64,000 nucleotides of DNA from Pseudomonadota bacterium (lineage in GTDB: Bacteria > Myxococcota_A > Polyangia > Polyangiales > Polyangiaceae), in the NCBI GenBank assembly GCA_023423895.1, contig JAFAER010000102.1, forward strand, positions 1 to 64,000, given 5' to 3'. The notes beneath the pieces were generated by a model that saw only the letters and a program-made list of their open reading frames with translations, did not search any database and had not been told where the DNA came from. Below, piece by piece: positions 55,531-63,998 of the stretch. Position numbers and translations under genes: made by a program. Every line of letters begins with the position of its first letter. Positions within the stretch are counted from its first letter, which is position 1.

Positions 55531-57468
55531 CTACTGATTCGAGAGGATGACGGCTTGACCGACGCGCTTCGCCTCCGGCCGCGTCTCGATCTCCGCAAGC
55601 TCGCTGCCCATGAGCGCGAACGCGCGCTGGCGCAGGAAGATGGGGCGCGTGTTGCCGTACCAGTCGACGCACGAGGTCTCGCACTGCGTGTCGACCTCGC
55701 CGGCGGAGATGATGCCCAGGGTCGAGAGCGCACCGGCCGGGGTGACGTCGAAGAAGCCGAGGTTGGAGATGCCGTTCCCCCAGCCTTTGGACGCGCTGCC
55801 CGCAGGCGAGACCACGGCGTAGCCCATCGTTCCGCCGCCCGCCGCGTCCGGGCGGAAGAAGAAGCCGTGGCTGCGTCCCTCGCCCTGGGATACGCCCGGG
55901 AGCACGATCCGCGACAGCGGGGCGTCGAGCCCGTCGATCGCGTACGCGTTCAGCGAGACTCCCCCCTGCTCGTCGTCCGTCGTCGGCGTGGGCACGACCA
56001 CGAGGACGCGTCCGTCGCCGAGCGGCTCGAGGCGCGTCACCCCTGCGACCGTCGTCCGACCGAGGATGCCCTTCGCCGGATCGAGCGCGACGAGCTCTTC
56101 GGGACTCCCGCCGACGCCGTTGTAGCCCGGGTAGCTGACGGAGTCGCCGATGGCGGCGACGAGGACGTCACCGATGAAGCGGTTCTTCGCCAGGAATCCC
56201 TTGTCGCGCAACGACGTCGAGGCGGCCGTCTGCTCACCCGTCTTGTCGAACTGGGCGAGCGGAAGCGAGAGCATCGCCGGGCCAACCGCGCTGCTTCCGT
56301 CTCTTCGCGCGGTGCTCCCGTTGACGGCGACGAGCAGCTTGTCCTGCGTCTCCCGGAACGAGAACTGGTCGAACGGGTGGCCCTGCGCGGCGTGCGAAGA
56401 CACGTCGAGCGAATCGAAGTCGAAGCGATACACGTGCGAGCTCGCCCAGACGTAGGCCGCGTTCGAAGAGACGTAGTTCTCGCGCCAGGCGCTGCCGATG
56501 ACGCTGCGGCCATGGCAGGCGAGCTCGCCGGTGTCGGGCAGGTCGCACTGCACGACCGTATGGAACGTCGGGTAGTGCGGCTTCGTCAGTGACGTCGAGA
56601 CGTCGAGCGCGCCGAAGATCGGCCCGACGGCATGGAAGACGCCGTCGTCATCGGCGGTGAGCACACGCGGGTACGCGAGCTTGTCGCCGTGCCAACCGAT
56701 GTAGTGCGGCATGTAGAAGACGAGCTTCCCGCCGACCATGCGGCTCGCGTAGTTGTGCCCCGAGTAGTAGTCGTTCGACTCGAGGAACATCGACTTCAGA
56801 CGGGTGAGCTTCCCGTTCGTGAGTCGGAACGTGTCGATCTCGGTCGCGCCGCGAACGGACGCGTCGTTCGAGCCCAGCGGCGCCTGGATGCCGTAGCGGT
56901 AGCCGACGACGTAGACGAGGTCGCCTTTGACGAGCATCTCGTCGTACCAGACGCTCGAGTTGAGCGCGTCCGTGCGCGCGACGCGGATCGAATCACTGAG
57001 CGCCGGGGCCCGGCCGTCCGCGACGTCGACGGCGTAGAGCCTTCCCTGTCGAAGGACGACGAGGTGGTCGCCGACGTTCTTGACGATGCCACCCTCGTCG
57101 ACGCCCGCTTCCTGGTTGTTGGTGACGTTCTCGTTCGCGGTCGAGCCCGCGCCATCCGCCTCGGGCGCGGGGGCGCCGGCGCTCATCGCAGGCGCCGACT
57201 CCTTGCACTTGCTGCTGCCCGCAGCGGCCTGCTGTCTGCTCTTCGCGGCGGCCAGGTACGTCTCGAGCTCGGCCTCCGAGCCGAAGCCGTGGATGCCTCC
57301 GGGCTCTTTGGGCTCCGGTCCCAGCGATGCGGGATCGGACGACGACACCTTGGAGCAGTCGTCGTCGTCACCGTCGCCGAAGATGGACCCGATGGTGCCG
57401 CAGCCCGTGATGGCGGGCGCCGTCGCGAAGAGAAGAGGCAAGAGCGGGAAGAAGAAGCGCGTGCGCAT
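55531..57468 (-). CDS. Beta-propeller-domain lipoprotein
   Basis: 645 residues. Lipobox AITGCGTIG, an acidic patch (GDGDDDDCSK), then an Ala/Ser linker. The core from ~115 begins with NNQEAGVDEGGIVKNVGDHL, the hallmark of the secreted beta-propeller family distantly related to WD40 (pfam09826-like), and continues with RLYAVDVADG, LVYVVGYRYG, LVFYMPHYIGWHG, VYRFDFDSLDV and IGDVLVAAIGDS. Surface-exposed; function unknown. Confidence 0.85.
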   Translation of the reverse strand: MRTRFFFPLLPLLFATAPAITGCGTIGSIFGDGDDDDCSKVSSSDPASLGPEPKEPGGIHGFGSEAELETYLAAAKSRQQAAAGSSKCKESAPAMSAGAPAPEADGAGSTANENVTNNQEAGVDEGGIVKNVGDHLVVLRQGRLYAVDVADGRAPALSDSIRVARTDALNSSVWYDEMLVKGDLVYVVGYRYGIQAPLGSNDASVRGATEIDTFRLTNGKLTRLKSMFLESNDYYSGHNYASRMVGGKLVFYMPHYIGWHGDKLAYPRVLTADDDGVFHAVGPIFGALDVSTSLTKPHYPTFHTVVQCDLPDTGELACHGRSVIGSAWRENYVSSNAAYVWASSHVYRFDFDSLDVSSHAAQGHPFDQFSFRETQDKLLVAVNGSTARRDGSSAVGPAMLSLPLAQFDKTGEQTAASTSLRDKGFLAKNRFIGDVLVAAIGDSVSYPGYNGVGGSPEELVALDPAKGILGRTTVAGVTRLEPLGDGRVLVVVPTPTTDDEQGGVSLNAYAIDGLDAPLSRIVLPGVSQGEGRSHGFFFRPDAAGGGTMGYAVVSPAGSASKGWGNGISNLGFFDVTPAGALSTLGIISAGEVDTQCETSCVDWYGNTRPIFLRQRAFALMGSELAEIETRPEAKRVGQAVILSNQ

Positions 57469-57594
57469 GCCGGCCCTTCAGCACCGGCCGTACCAGCCAG
57501 AACCCGAAGGAAAACCGGCGGATCCGGGTGTGCCTGGCTGTGCCACGGCGAAGGGAACACGCCTGCCCTGTCCCGGGCGGCACCGCGTCACCGT

Positions 57595-58317
57595 TCAGGG
57601 AGCGTTGACGATGATTGGCTGCACTGGCGCGGCGGGCGCCGACGCGAGGCTCGCGTCGATTGGGTTCGGGATCGAGCGATAGCGCCGGTAGTAGTGCGTC
57701 ACCTTCACCACGTAGTCCCGCGTCTGCGCGTACGGCGGGATCCCTCGATGCTGGATGACGGCGCCCTCTCCGGCGTTGTAGGCGGCGACGGTGAAGTCGA
57801 GGTCGCCGTTGAACATGTTCGCGAGGAGGCGCAGGTAGCGGACGCCGCCGAAGATGTTCTCACGAGGGTCGTTGATGTCCTTCACGCCGAGCCGCTCGGC
57901 CGTCCCGGGCATCAGCTGCATCAGCCCGCGCGCCCCCGCATAGCTCACGGCGCGCGCGTCGTAGTCGCTCTCCACCTTGATCACGGCGCGAACGAGCTGC
58001 TCGGGGATCTGGTAGAGCGTCGCTGCCTGGCGAATGTGCTCGTCGTAGCGGGTGTACCGATTGACGTCCCGGTCCTGCGGAGCAAACGGCACGACGCCGG
58101 GACGAACGGCCCCAGGGCCCGGGTTCTTCGGCTCGCTCTTGAGGTACAGCTTCGCGTTCGGGGCGCTCGGCTTCGTCGTGAAGTGCACGACACCTTCGGC
58201 GTCGACGTACGAATAGATCGTATCGGCCGCCGCGGTGAGCGGGAGCCCCACGACGAGAGCAACGACGAACGCGGCCGCACGCTTCTTGTGCGTTTGCGGA
58301 AGCGCCTTCTTCGTCAT
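57595..58317 (-). CDS. Lytic transglycosylase with DUF4124 N-terminus
   Basis: 240 residues from ATG at 58317 (58338 is an alternative). Signal peptide to TAAADT. A DUF4124-like segment (IYSYVDAEGVVHFTTKPS) precedes the SLT domain: YQIPEQLVRAVIKVESDYDA with the catalytic Glu, GARGLMQLMPGTAERLGV, NIFGGVRYLRLL and FTVAAYNAGEGAV. It cleaves peptidoglycan glycan strands non-hydrolytically in the periplasm. Divergent from the 58512 gene. Confidence 0.92.
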   Translation of the reverse strand: MTKKALPQTHKKRAAAFVVALVVGLPLTAAADTIYSYVDAEGVVHFTTKPSAPNAKLYLKSEPKNPGPGAVRPGVVPFAPQDRDVNRYTRYDEHIRQAATLYQIPEQLVRAVIKVESDYDARAVSYAGARGLMQLMPGTAERLGVKDINDPRENIFGGVRYLRLLANMFNGDLDFTVAAYNAGEGAVIQHRGIPPYAQTRDYVVKVTHYYRRYRSIPNPIDASLASAPAAPVQPIIVNAP

Positions 58318-58393
58318 CGTCCGCCGATCGTGCCGCATCCGTAAAGACCATGCAACTAACCTCCCCGCCCGGGGGATTCTTCCCCGCTCTCGT

Positions 58394-58443
58394 GCGGCGG
58401 TCCCGCGAGCGCCGCACGGGCGCGGCGGTCCCGCGAGCGCCGC
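58394..58443. repeat. Two 22-bp direct repeats, each a dyad
   Basis: The same 22-bp sequence is at 58394-58415 and 58422-58443 with 6 bp between. Each begins GCGGC and ends GCCGC, so each can form a small hairpin. They lie in the intergenic space between the divergent transglycosylase and TPR-like genes, where regulator binding sites are expected. Confidence 0.8.
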
Positions 58444-58511
58444 GCCCGCGCGGCGCGGGTCACGCGTTCTTGGCGCGTCGGGGGCGCGCGTTGATAGAGT
58501 CGCCGTGCTCG

Positions 58512-59009
58512 ATGGACTGGCAGGTCCCCCTCCTCGTATCCGCCGTGATCTTCGCGGCGTTCCTCGTCTTCCGTATGCGGCCGGCCGTGACGTCCCGAGG
58601 ACGGGCCACCGCCGCAGCCCTCGTCGACGCGAGGAGGCGCATCGAAGCGGCAAAAGATGACCATGCGCGGGCGCTCGCCCTTGCCGACGCCGCCGACGCA
58701 TGCGCGCACCTCGGCCGCACGACGAGCGCGCAGGGATATTACCTGCGCGCGCTGCGCTCCGATCCGGCCTCGACGCGGATCGTCGAGCGAACGGCCACCG
58801 GGCTCGCGAAGCGACCGAACGCGCTCGAGCACCTCATGTGGCGCCACCTCGGCTCACATCCCTGGCAGGGCGAGATGCGTGACGCATCGCTCGCGTGCCT
58901 GCGAGTGCTCGCACGCATCTACACGAAGAAGCGCCGCCACGACGTCCGCGCCCAGGCGATCGAACATGCGCTCGTGGCGCTCGGCGCTCAGTCGAGCGAC
59001 GGCCGCTGA
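58512..59009 (+). CDS. Membrane-anchored TPR-like protein
   Basis: 165 residues from ATG at 58512. N-terminal TM helix (VPLLVSAVIFAAFLVF) and a helical repeat region: ALALADAADACAHLGRTTSA, then GYYLRALRSDPASTR, the TPR consensus spacing. The rest is Arg/Ala-rich and helical. Likely a small inner-membrane scaffold; partners unknown. Confidence 0.65.
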   Translation: MDWQVPLLVSAVIFAAFLVFRMRPAVTSRGRATAAALVDARRRIEAAKDDHARALALADAADACAHLGRTTSAQGYYLRALRSDPASTRIVERTATGLAKRPNALEHLMWRHLGSHPWQGEMRDASLACLRVLARIYTKKRRHDVRAQAIEHALVALGAQSSDGR

Positions 59010-59026
59010 GCGCGGCTCGCGCGCTC
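59008..59026. terminator. Stem-loop between convergent genes
   Basis: GAGCGCG (59008-59014) pairs with CGCGCTC (59020-59026), loop 5 nt, at the stop of the TPR-like gene and next to the CPBP gene end at 59029. No T-run. Confidence 0.45.
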
Positions 59027-59028
59027 GC

Positions 59029-60147
59029 TCAATGCGGCTTCGCGGGAAAGATCCAGAAGCGGTCGTGCCGCCGCCGTCGGCTGCGGACGATCATCACGAT
59101 CATGAACACGAAGAGCAGCGCGAAGACCACCGCCGCGCCGCGCTCGATGGTCTGGGCGAGCGCCTCACGCTGCTCTTCCTCGACGAGCCACGTCTTGGCC
59201 CCGGGGAACTTGTCGTCGCCGGCCCAGAGATGAAGCGGCGTCGCTTTTCGGTGACGCAGCGCGAGCCAGTCCATCAAGACAGCCACCGTGATGTGGACGA
59301 GGAAGCCCTGGTAGATGCTCTTCGTCTTCATCGACAGCGAGCCGAGCGCGATGCCCGCCACGATTGCGCCGCATGCCTCGAGGTACGGCTTGCCGTAGTG
59401 GATCATGCAGTACGGCACGGCCATCACGAAGATGGCGCCTGACCCGAAGCTCCTTCGCAACGCGCCGAGCCAGAAGCCTCGGAAGAACATCTCGAGCGCG
59501 AAGAACTGCGCGAAGTACATCACCTCCCACGTGAGGAAGTCGAACCAGCTTCGCGACGACTGCTTGTAGAACGGGTAGTAGGTGCCGAAGTCCGGGCTCT
59601 TCGCGACGACGAGCATCGCCGGCAGCACGAACGCGAGGAACAGACCGTAGATCCACGCGTGATCGAAGAAGCCCTTGGTCCGCAGACCGAGGTCGAGCAC
59701 GCTGTCCTTCGGGAAGAAGATCTTCCAGAGCGGGAACGGAAGGACGTATCCGAAGATGCGCGTCCCCGCCCACCACGTGAAGCCGTAGAGGTCGTCGTAC
59801 TTCTGGTACTGCAGCGACGGGTGCGCCTCGTCGAGCTTCGTCAAGAGCGGCGCGATCGTCGCCTCGAAGTACTGCCGCCCGCCGTAGTACTCCTGCATCG
59901 TCAGGATGATCGCGACGAGGACGAGCGCGATGAACGGACGATGATCCATCCGTCCCTTCGCGTGCACCTCGGCCCGGAGGCGGATCGAGTCCTCGTCGAG
60001 CTCTCGCCACGTGTCGCGGAAGAAGAGCCAGACGAGAACGAGAATCGCCGCGAGCGCCGGGATCGGAAGGAGCGGCTTGTAGTCCTCGACGAAGGCTGCG
60101 AGCCCCGTCAGCTCCTTCGCGGACGGCGTCCTGCCGGGCCCGAGCAT
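59029..60147 (-). CDS. CPBP-family intramembrane protein
   Basis: 372 residues from ATG at 60147, 22 nt after the gltX stop. Eight or so TM helices. The CPBP/CAAX-protease motifs are there in altered form: FALEMFFRGFWLGAL (one Glu where the family has EExxxR), PYCMIHYGKPYLEACG (FxxxH region) and FLVHITVAVLMDW. It may be an intramembrane endopeptidase or an inactive relative. Confidence 0.78.
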   Translation of the reverse strand: MLGPGRTPSAKELTGLAAFVEDYKPLLPIPALAAILVLVWLFFRDTWRELDEDSIRLRAEVHAKGRMDHRPFIALVLVAIILTMQEYYGGRQYFEATIAPLLTKLDEAHPSLQYQKYDDLYGFTWWAGTRIFGYVLPFPLWKIFFPKDSVLDLGLRTKGFFDHAWIYGLFLAFVLPAMLVVAKSPDFGTYYPFYKQSSRSWFDFLTWEVMYFAQFFALEMFFRGFWLGALRRSFGSGAIFVMAVPYCMIHYGKPYLEACGAIVAGIALGSLSMKTKSIYQGFLVHITVAVLMDWLALRHRKATPLHLWAGDDKFPGAKTWLVEEEQREALAQTIERGAAVVFALLFVFMIVMIVRSRRRRHDRFWIFPAKPH

Positions 60148-60169
60148 GCTCAGCACGTTCGGCTCGCGC

Positions 60170-61609
60170 TCAGCTCGCGTCGGCGATCTCGGCCCCGCGC
60201 GACAGGCGCGCGAGCGACGCCTCACGCCCGAGGACGAAGATCACCTGGTAGAGGCCCGGGCTCGCGCTGCGTCCCGTCAGCGCGACGCGCGCCGGCTGGG
60301 CGACGTCCTTGATCTGAAGGCCGGCCTTCTCGAGGTGCGCGTTCGCGGCCGCCTCGAGCGCCGCCTCGGTCCACTCTCCGGACGCCGCGAGCGCGTCGCG
60401 GAAGTCGCGGAGGCGCTGCGCGGCGTCCTTCACGAGGAACTTCTTCTGCGCCTTCTCGTCCATCACCGGGTCGGCGCGGAAGAAGTAGTCGAGCATGTCG
60501 GCGGCCTCGACGAACGTGCGGGCGCGCTCGCGGATCGTGTAGAGCGCGCGATCGACGTCCTCCTTCTTCACGTCGGGGAGGCCGCGGGCAGCGAGGAACG
60601 GCAGCACGCGCTCGGCGTATTCGCCGGCCGAGAGCAGGCGCTCGGTCTTCAGGTGCTCGTGGTCGATCGAGAGGAACTTCTTCTCGTCGAACTTCCCGTC
60701 GCCGCGTCCGCAGCCCTCCCACGAGAACGCCTGGACGAGCTCGTCGAGCGAGAAGATCTCCTGATCGCCGTGCGCCCAGCCGAACCGCGCGAGGTAGTTG
60801 AGGACCGCGTGCGGGGCGTAGCCCTTGTCGCGGTACTCCGTGACGCTCACGGCGCCGTGGCGCTTCGACAGCTTCTCGCCGCTCTGCGACAGCATCATCG
60901 GCAGGTGAGCGAACTCGGGTACCTTCGCGCCGAGCGCCTCGTAGAGGAGGATCTGCGGCGGAGTGTTGATCATGTGATCGCGACCGCGCGCGACGAGCGT
61001 GATGCCCATCGTGATGTCGTCGACGACGGCGCCGAAGTTGTAGAGCGGGATCCCGTCGGACCGCATGATGACGAAGTCCTGGTTCTCGACGTTGGGCGTC
61101 GTCACTTCGCCGAAGACCTTGTCGACGTACGTGACCGCGCCCTCGCGCGGCGCCTTGAAGCGGACGACGGACTTCTTGTCCGGCTGATCCGTGCGCGTGC
61201 GGCACGTGCCGGGGTACTTGAACTGCGCCTTGGGGTCCTTCTTCTTCAGGGCTTCGCGCTGCGCGTCGAGCTCCTCCTTCGTGCAGTAGCACCGGAAGGC
61301 GTGGCCGCTGGCGATGAGCTTCTCCGCGTACTCCTTGTAGAGCGCGAGCCGCTCGGTCTGCATGTACGGGCCGTACTCGCCGCCGACGCCGGGCCCCTCG
61401 TCCCACGTGAGGCCGAGCCAGCGGAGGCCGTCGAGGATGATCTCGCGGCTCTCGTCCGTCGATCGCTCCTGATCGGTGTCTTCGATGCGAAGCACGAAGG
61501 TACCGCCGGTTTTGCGAGCCCAGAGCCAGTTGAACAGCGCCGTGCGCACGCCACCGATGTGGAGGTAACCGGTCGGTGAAGGCGCGAACCTGAGGCGAGG
61601 TTTGGTCAT
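60170..61609 (-). CDS. gltX: Glutamyl-tRNA synthetase
   Basis: 479 residues from ATG at 61609. HIGH motif in RFAPSPTGYLHIGGVR, zinc-type ligands in CYCTKEEL and YPGTCR, GRDHMINTPPQILLYEALG, KMSKS as SGEKLSKRHGAVSV, and a C-terminal anticodon-binding domain. Normal length and all motifs intact; essential for charging tRNA(Glu). Confidence 0.97.
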   Translation of the reverse strand: MTKPRLRFAPSPTGYLHIGGVRTALFNWLWARKTGGTFVLRIEDTDQERSTDESREIILDGLRWLGLTWDEGPGVGGEYGPYMQTERLALYKEYAEKLIASGHAFRCYCTKEELDAQREALKKKDPKAQFKYPGTCRTRTDQPDKKSVVRFKAPREGAVTYVDKVFGEVTTPNVENQDFVIMRSDGIPLYNFGAVVDDITMGITLVARGRDHMINTPPQILLYEALGAKVPEFAHLPMMLSQSGEKLSKRHGAVSVTEYRDKGYAPHAVLNYLARFGWAHGDQEIFSLDELVQAFSWEGCGRGDGKFDEKKFLSIDHEHLKTERLLSAGEYAERVLPFLAARGLPDVKKEDVDRALYTIRERARTFVEAADMLDYFFRADPVMDEKAQKKFLVKDAAQRLRDFRDALAASGEWTEAALEAAANAHLEKAGLQIKDVAQPARVALTGRSASPGLYQVIFVLGREASLARLSRGAEIADAS

Positions 61610-61766
61610 CGTCGAGCGCCCACGAGTAGCAGGGACGTGACCTCCTGGTCGAGAGCAGCCATGCGGGGCCGCCCGTCCGAGCACAGCCGCGGGCGTCGGA
61701 AGGACCCGGGCCGCCCCCCCGCACCGGCAGGGAGGGCCCGACGGGATAGCGGGCCTGCTCCCCGGG

Positions 61767-62216
61767 TCAGACCGGGACGGGGCCGCCGTACGCGCCGAAC
61801 ATGCGGGAGATCCAGAGGACGACGTCCGCCACCATGACGGCAGCAACGAAGGCGATCGCAACACGTCCCCAACGCGCACGGAGCAGCGACCAGGGCGCGC
61901 CGAACACGAGCGTCGCCGCAACGGTCGCGCCGACGAGCACGAGGTGCGAGAGCGCGGTCGGGACCGCCAGCGGATGCATCGCGAGCGAGCTCGGCACGTC
62001 TCCGTGGACGAGCAGGAGGACTGCGCGCGTCATGCCGCAGCCAGGGCACGGGACATGAAAAAGCTGCGCGGTCGGACACCGCATGACGCCCGCGAAGAAC
62101 GGCAACGCCGCGACGCCCCACACGGACGCGACGAGCGCGCCGAGCGAGAGCTTGCGGAGCACGCGACCACGCTCGATGGCAGAAGCCTCCGTCGCTGGTG
62201 GCAAGGTCGAATTCAT
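61767..62216 (-). CDS. DUF2752 membrane protein
   Basis: 149 residues from ATG at 62216. Contains the DUF2752 signature CPTAQLFHVPCPGCGMTRAV and AMHPLAVPTALSHL within three or four TM helices. Function unknown. In many bacteria such genes lie beside DUF4190 or TM2 proteins; here the divergent DUF4190 gene is 72 bp away. Confidence 0.88.
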   Translation of the reverse strand: MNSTLPPATEASAIERGRVLRKLSLGALVASVWGVAALPFFAGVMRCPTAQLFHVPCPGCGMTRAVLLLVHGDVPSSLAMHPLAVPTALSHLVLVGATVAATLVFGAPWSLLRARWGRVAIAFVAAVMVADVVLWISRMFGAYGGPVPV

Positions 62217-62288
62217 GGGAGGCTCGGGGCTGCCCGTACGTAGTAGCACCCACTCGTCCACGCGACGCTCACGCCCTGAGAGGACACG

Positions 62289-62846
62289 ATGAACCACGCA
62301 AACATCGAGGCGGCAGGCGGCTACGGACCTCCGGGCGGCGGAGGCTACGGCGGACCTCCGGGCGGCGGAGGCTATGGCGGACCTCCGGGCGGCGGAGGCT
62401 ACGGTGGACCTCCGGGCGGCGGAGGCTATGGCGGACCTCCGGGCGGCGGCTATGGCGCTCCGCCAGGCGGAGGCTTCGGCGGACCTCCCGGTTACGGACC
62501 TCCGCCCCCAGGCGGGTTCGGACCTCCTCCGGGGGGCGGCTTCGGTGGGCCTCCGATGGGCCCGATGATCGAGCCATCGAACGGCCTCGCGATCGGCGCG
62601 CTCGTCGTCGGGATCCTCGCGATCCCGGGCGCGTGTTGCTGCTACTCGTCGATCCCGCTCGGCATCGCCGCGATCGTGATGGGCATCATCGCGATGAACA
62701 AGGCAAAGATGTCGCCCGAGTCGTACGGCGGCCGCGGCATGGCGATCGGCGGGCTCGTCTGCGGGATCATCGGCCTCGGCTTCACGATCCTCGCCATCAT
62801 CCTCGGCATGGGCATGTCCATGGTGGAGCAGCTCCAGAACCAGTGA
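62289..62846 (+). CDS. Gly/Pro/Tyr-repeat DUF4190 membrane protein
   Basis: 185 residues. Residues 14-49 are four copies of the nonapeptide PPGGGGYGG and the repeat continues less regularly to ~92. Two TM helices follow (LAIGALVVGILAIPGACCCY, part; and GGLVCGIIGLGFTILAIILG) with the DUF4190 loop IPLGIAAIVMGIIAMNKAK between. The Gly/Pro/Tyr arm is cytoplasmic and probably disordered and sticky. Function unknown. Confidence 0.85.
   Translation: MNHANIEAAGGYGPPGGGGYGGPPGGGGYGGPPGGGGYGGPPGGGGYGGPPGGGYGAPPGGGFGGPPGYGPPPPGGFGPPPGGGFGGPPMGPMIEPSNGLAIGALVVGILAIPGACCCYSSIPLGIAAIVMGIIAMNKAKMSPESYGGRGMAIGGLVCGIIGLGFTILAIILGMGMSMVEQLQNQ
62328..62435. repeat. 27-bp coding tandem repeat, four copies
   Basis: Four near-identical 27-bp units (nine codons for PPGGGGYGG) followed by decayed copies. 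Copy number could change in frame by slippage. Confidence 0.85.
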
Positions 62847-62857
62847 GCCCCGGGCTC
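62845..62857. terminator. Short palindrome at the DUF4190 stop
   Basis: GAGCCC-C-GGGCTC is a 13-bp palindrome immediately after the stop, followed by the 9-bp repeats, between convergent genes. The stem is short and lacks a T-run. Confidence 0.35.
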
Positions 62858-62858
62858 G

Positions 62859-62885
62859 ACGTTCAGCACGTTCAGCACGTTCACC
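62859..62885. repeat. 9-bp tandem repeat ACGTTCAGC
   Basis: Two perfect copies and a third with one or two changes fill the gap between convergent genes and run over the stop codon at 62881-62883. Confidence 0.85.
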
Positions 62886-63402
62886 AGCGATTGCACGTCC
62901 TCGACGCGAGCACCGGGCTCACGATGGTGTCGCAACGAACGCGGACGCTGGCGAGCATCCACTCGACGCTCGGGCGAGCCCGCTCGAAGGAGTCTTTCGC
63001 GCCGCCGGCCTCGACGAGGAAAAGCCTGCCCTGCGCGGGAAAAATCGACACCCAGTAGGCGAACGGCTTGTCGCCTTCGTCGTGACCGAACTTGAGCAGC
63101 TTGCCCGCCGTGCCGTCGCGCGAACGGACGTCCTCGGAGTCGAGCAAGGCGTAGCCGGAGACATCGCGTAGCTGCAGCGTGACGGCCTGCGTCCAGAACG
63201 CGAGGTCGCCGCGCTTCTCGTCGTCGACGACACGCACGGCGACGACGACACCTTCGGGCGTGGTCGCGCGATAGTCGTAGGTCGCCTGGTTCTCGAGAGG
63301 CACGAACCCGGGCGCCGTCTTCACGTCGAACGGTCGGCCGCAACCGGCGACCGCCGCGAGCAGGACGAGGAGCGTGATGCGGACGATCGTGCGAATCATC
63401 AT
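62881..63402 (-). CDS. Lipoprotein of unknown function
   Basis: 173 residues from ATG at 63402, which overlaps the stop of the DUF4349 gene and has GGAGGAGAA upstream. Lipobox LAAVAGCGRPF. The mature part has YDYRATTPEGVVVAVRVV and GKLLKFGHDEGDKPFAYW, a mixed alpha/beta protein with two late cysteines (VRCDTIV and RTCNRW). No named family. Translational coupling links it to the DUF4349 protein. Confidence 0.8.
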   Translation of the reverse strand: MMIRTIVRITLLVLLAAVAGCGRPFDVKTAPGFVPLENQATYDYRATTPEGVVVAVRVVDDEKRGDLAFWTQAVTLQLRDVSGYALLDSEDVRSRDGTAGKLLKFGHDEGDKPFAYWVSIFPAQGRLFLVEAGGAKDSFERARPSVEWMLASVRVRCDTIVSPVLASRTCNRW

Positions 63403-63998
63403 TTCTCCTCCGAGAGGGAGAGCAGCGACGGAAGGTTCAGCGCCCCGAGCCACGGGAACGGCAGACGCGCCCGTGCCGTCTGGATGGCAGCGCCGCGCGG
63501 CTCGAAGACGACCGTGATCGTCGAGAGCGCGATCTTGTCCTTCAAGACCTTCATCCGACCCTCGAGCAGCTCGAGCTCCTGCGTCACGCGATGGAGCTCT
63601 TTTTCGATCTCGAGCGCGTCCTTGACGTTCGCCTTGGCGAGGAGATCCGTGAGGCGCCTCTGCATCGCGCGGGCGTTCTTGATGCGGATCTCGAGATCGA
63701 CGTGCTCGTCGGTGACGTCCTGCGCCTGGATCTCGCGATGGAGGACGTCGCCGACCTTGTCGATCGCGGCGAGCGTCGTCTCGAAACGCCCGCGCGGGAC
63801 ACGGACGGTGATCTCGCGGTCGCGCTTCTGGCCGAGGAAGCCGCCGTTGTCGCGCGCGATCTTCTCCACGGCAGCGAGGCCCTGATCGACCTGATAGACG
63901 GCCATCGTGAAGCGGGCCGTGTAGATGACGAGGTCGCGCGTCTGCGCGGGCTCCTTCGTCGGTTCCGCTCTTTCGGCTCGTGACGCCGCCGTAGGAGG
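63399..63998 (-). CDS. DUF4349 protein, 5' end beyond window
   Basis: The frame is open to the window edge; the first visible residues are PPTAASRAER and then RDLVIYTARFTMAVYQVDQG, the entry of the DUF4349 domain, so the signal/lipobox part is missing. The domain continues with AVEKIARDNGGFLGQ and VRVPRGRFETTLAAIDKVG. A coiled coil (LTDLLAKANVKDALEIEKEL) and a short C-terminal segment follow. Envelope protein of unknown function, coupled by ATGA to the lipoprotein downstream. Confidence 0.85.
   Translation of the reverse strand, partial: PPTAASRAERAEPTKEPAQTRDLVIYTARFTMAVYQVDQGLAAVEKIARDNGGFLGQKRDREITVRVPRGRFETTLAAIDKVGDVLHREIQAQDVTDEHVDLEIRIKNARAMQRRLTDLLAKANVKDALEIEKELHRVTQELELLEGRMKVLKDKIALSTITVVFEPRGAAIQTARARLPFPWLGALNLPSLLSLSEEK

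Noticed and set aside
61610..61766. GC-rich inverted repeats in the gap after the DUF2752 gene
   Set aside because: Too short and irregular to call a terminator or RNA; expected by chance at this GC content.
62328..62435. Regular repeats looking like a CRISPR array
   Set aside because: The units are contiguous, in frame and code for Gly/Pro/Tyr; there are no spacers and no cas genes.
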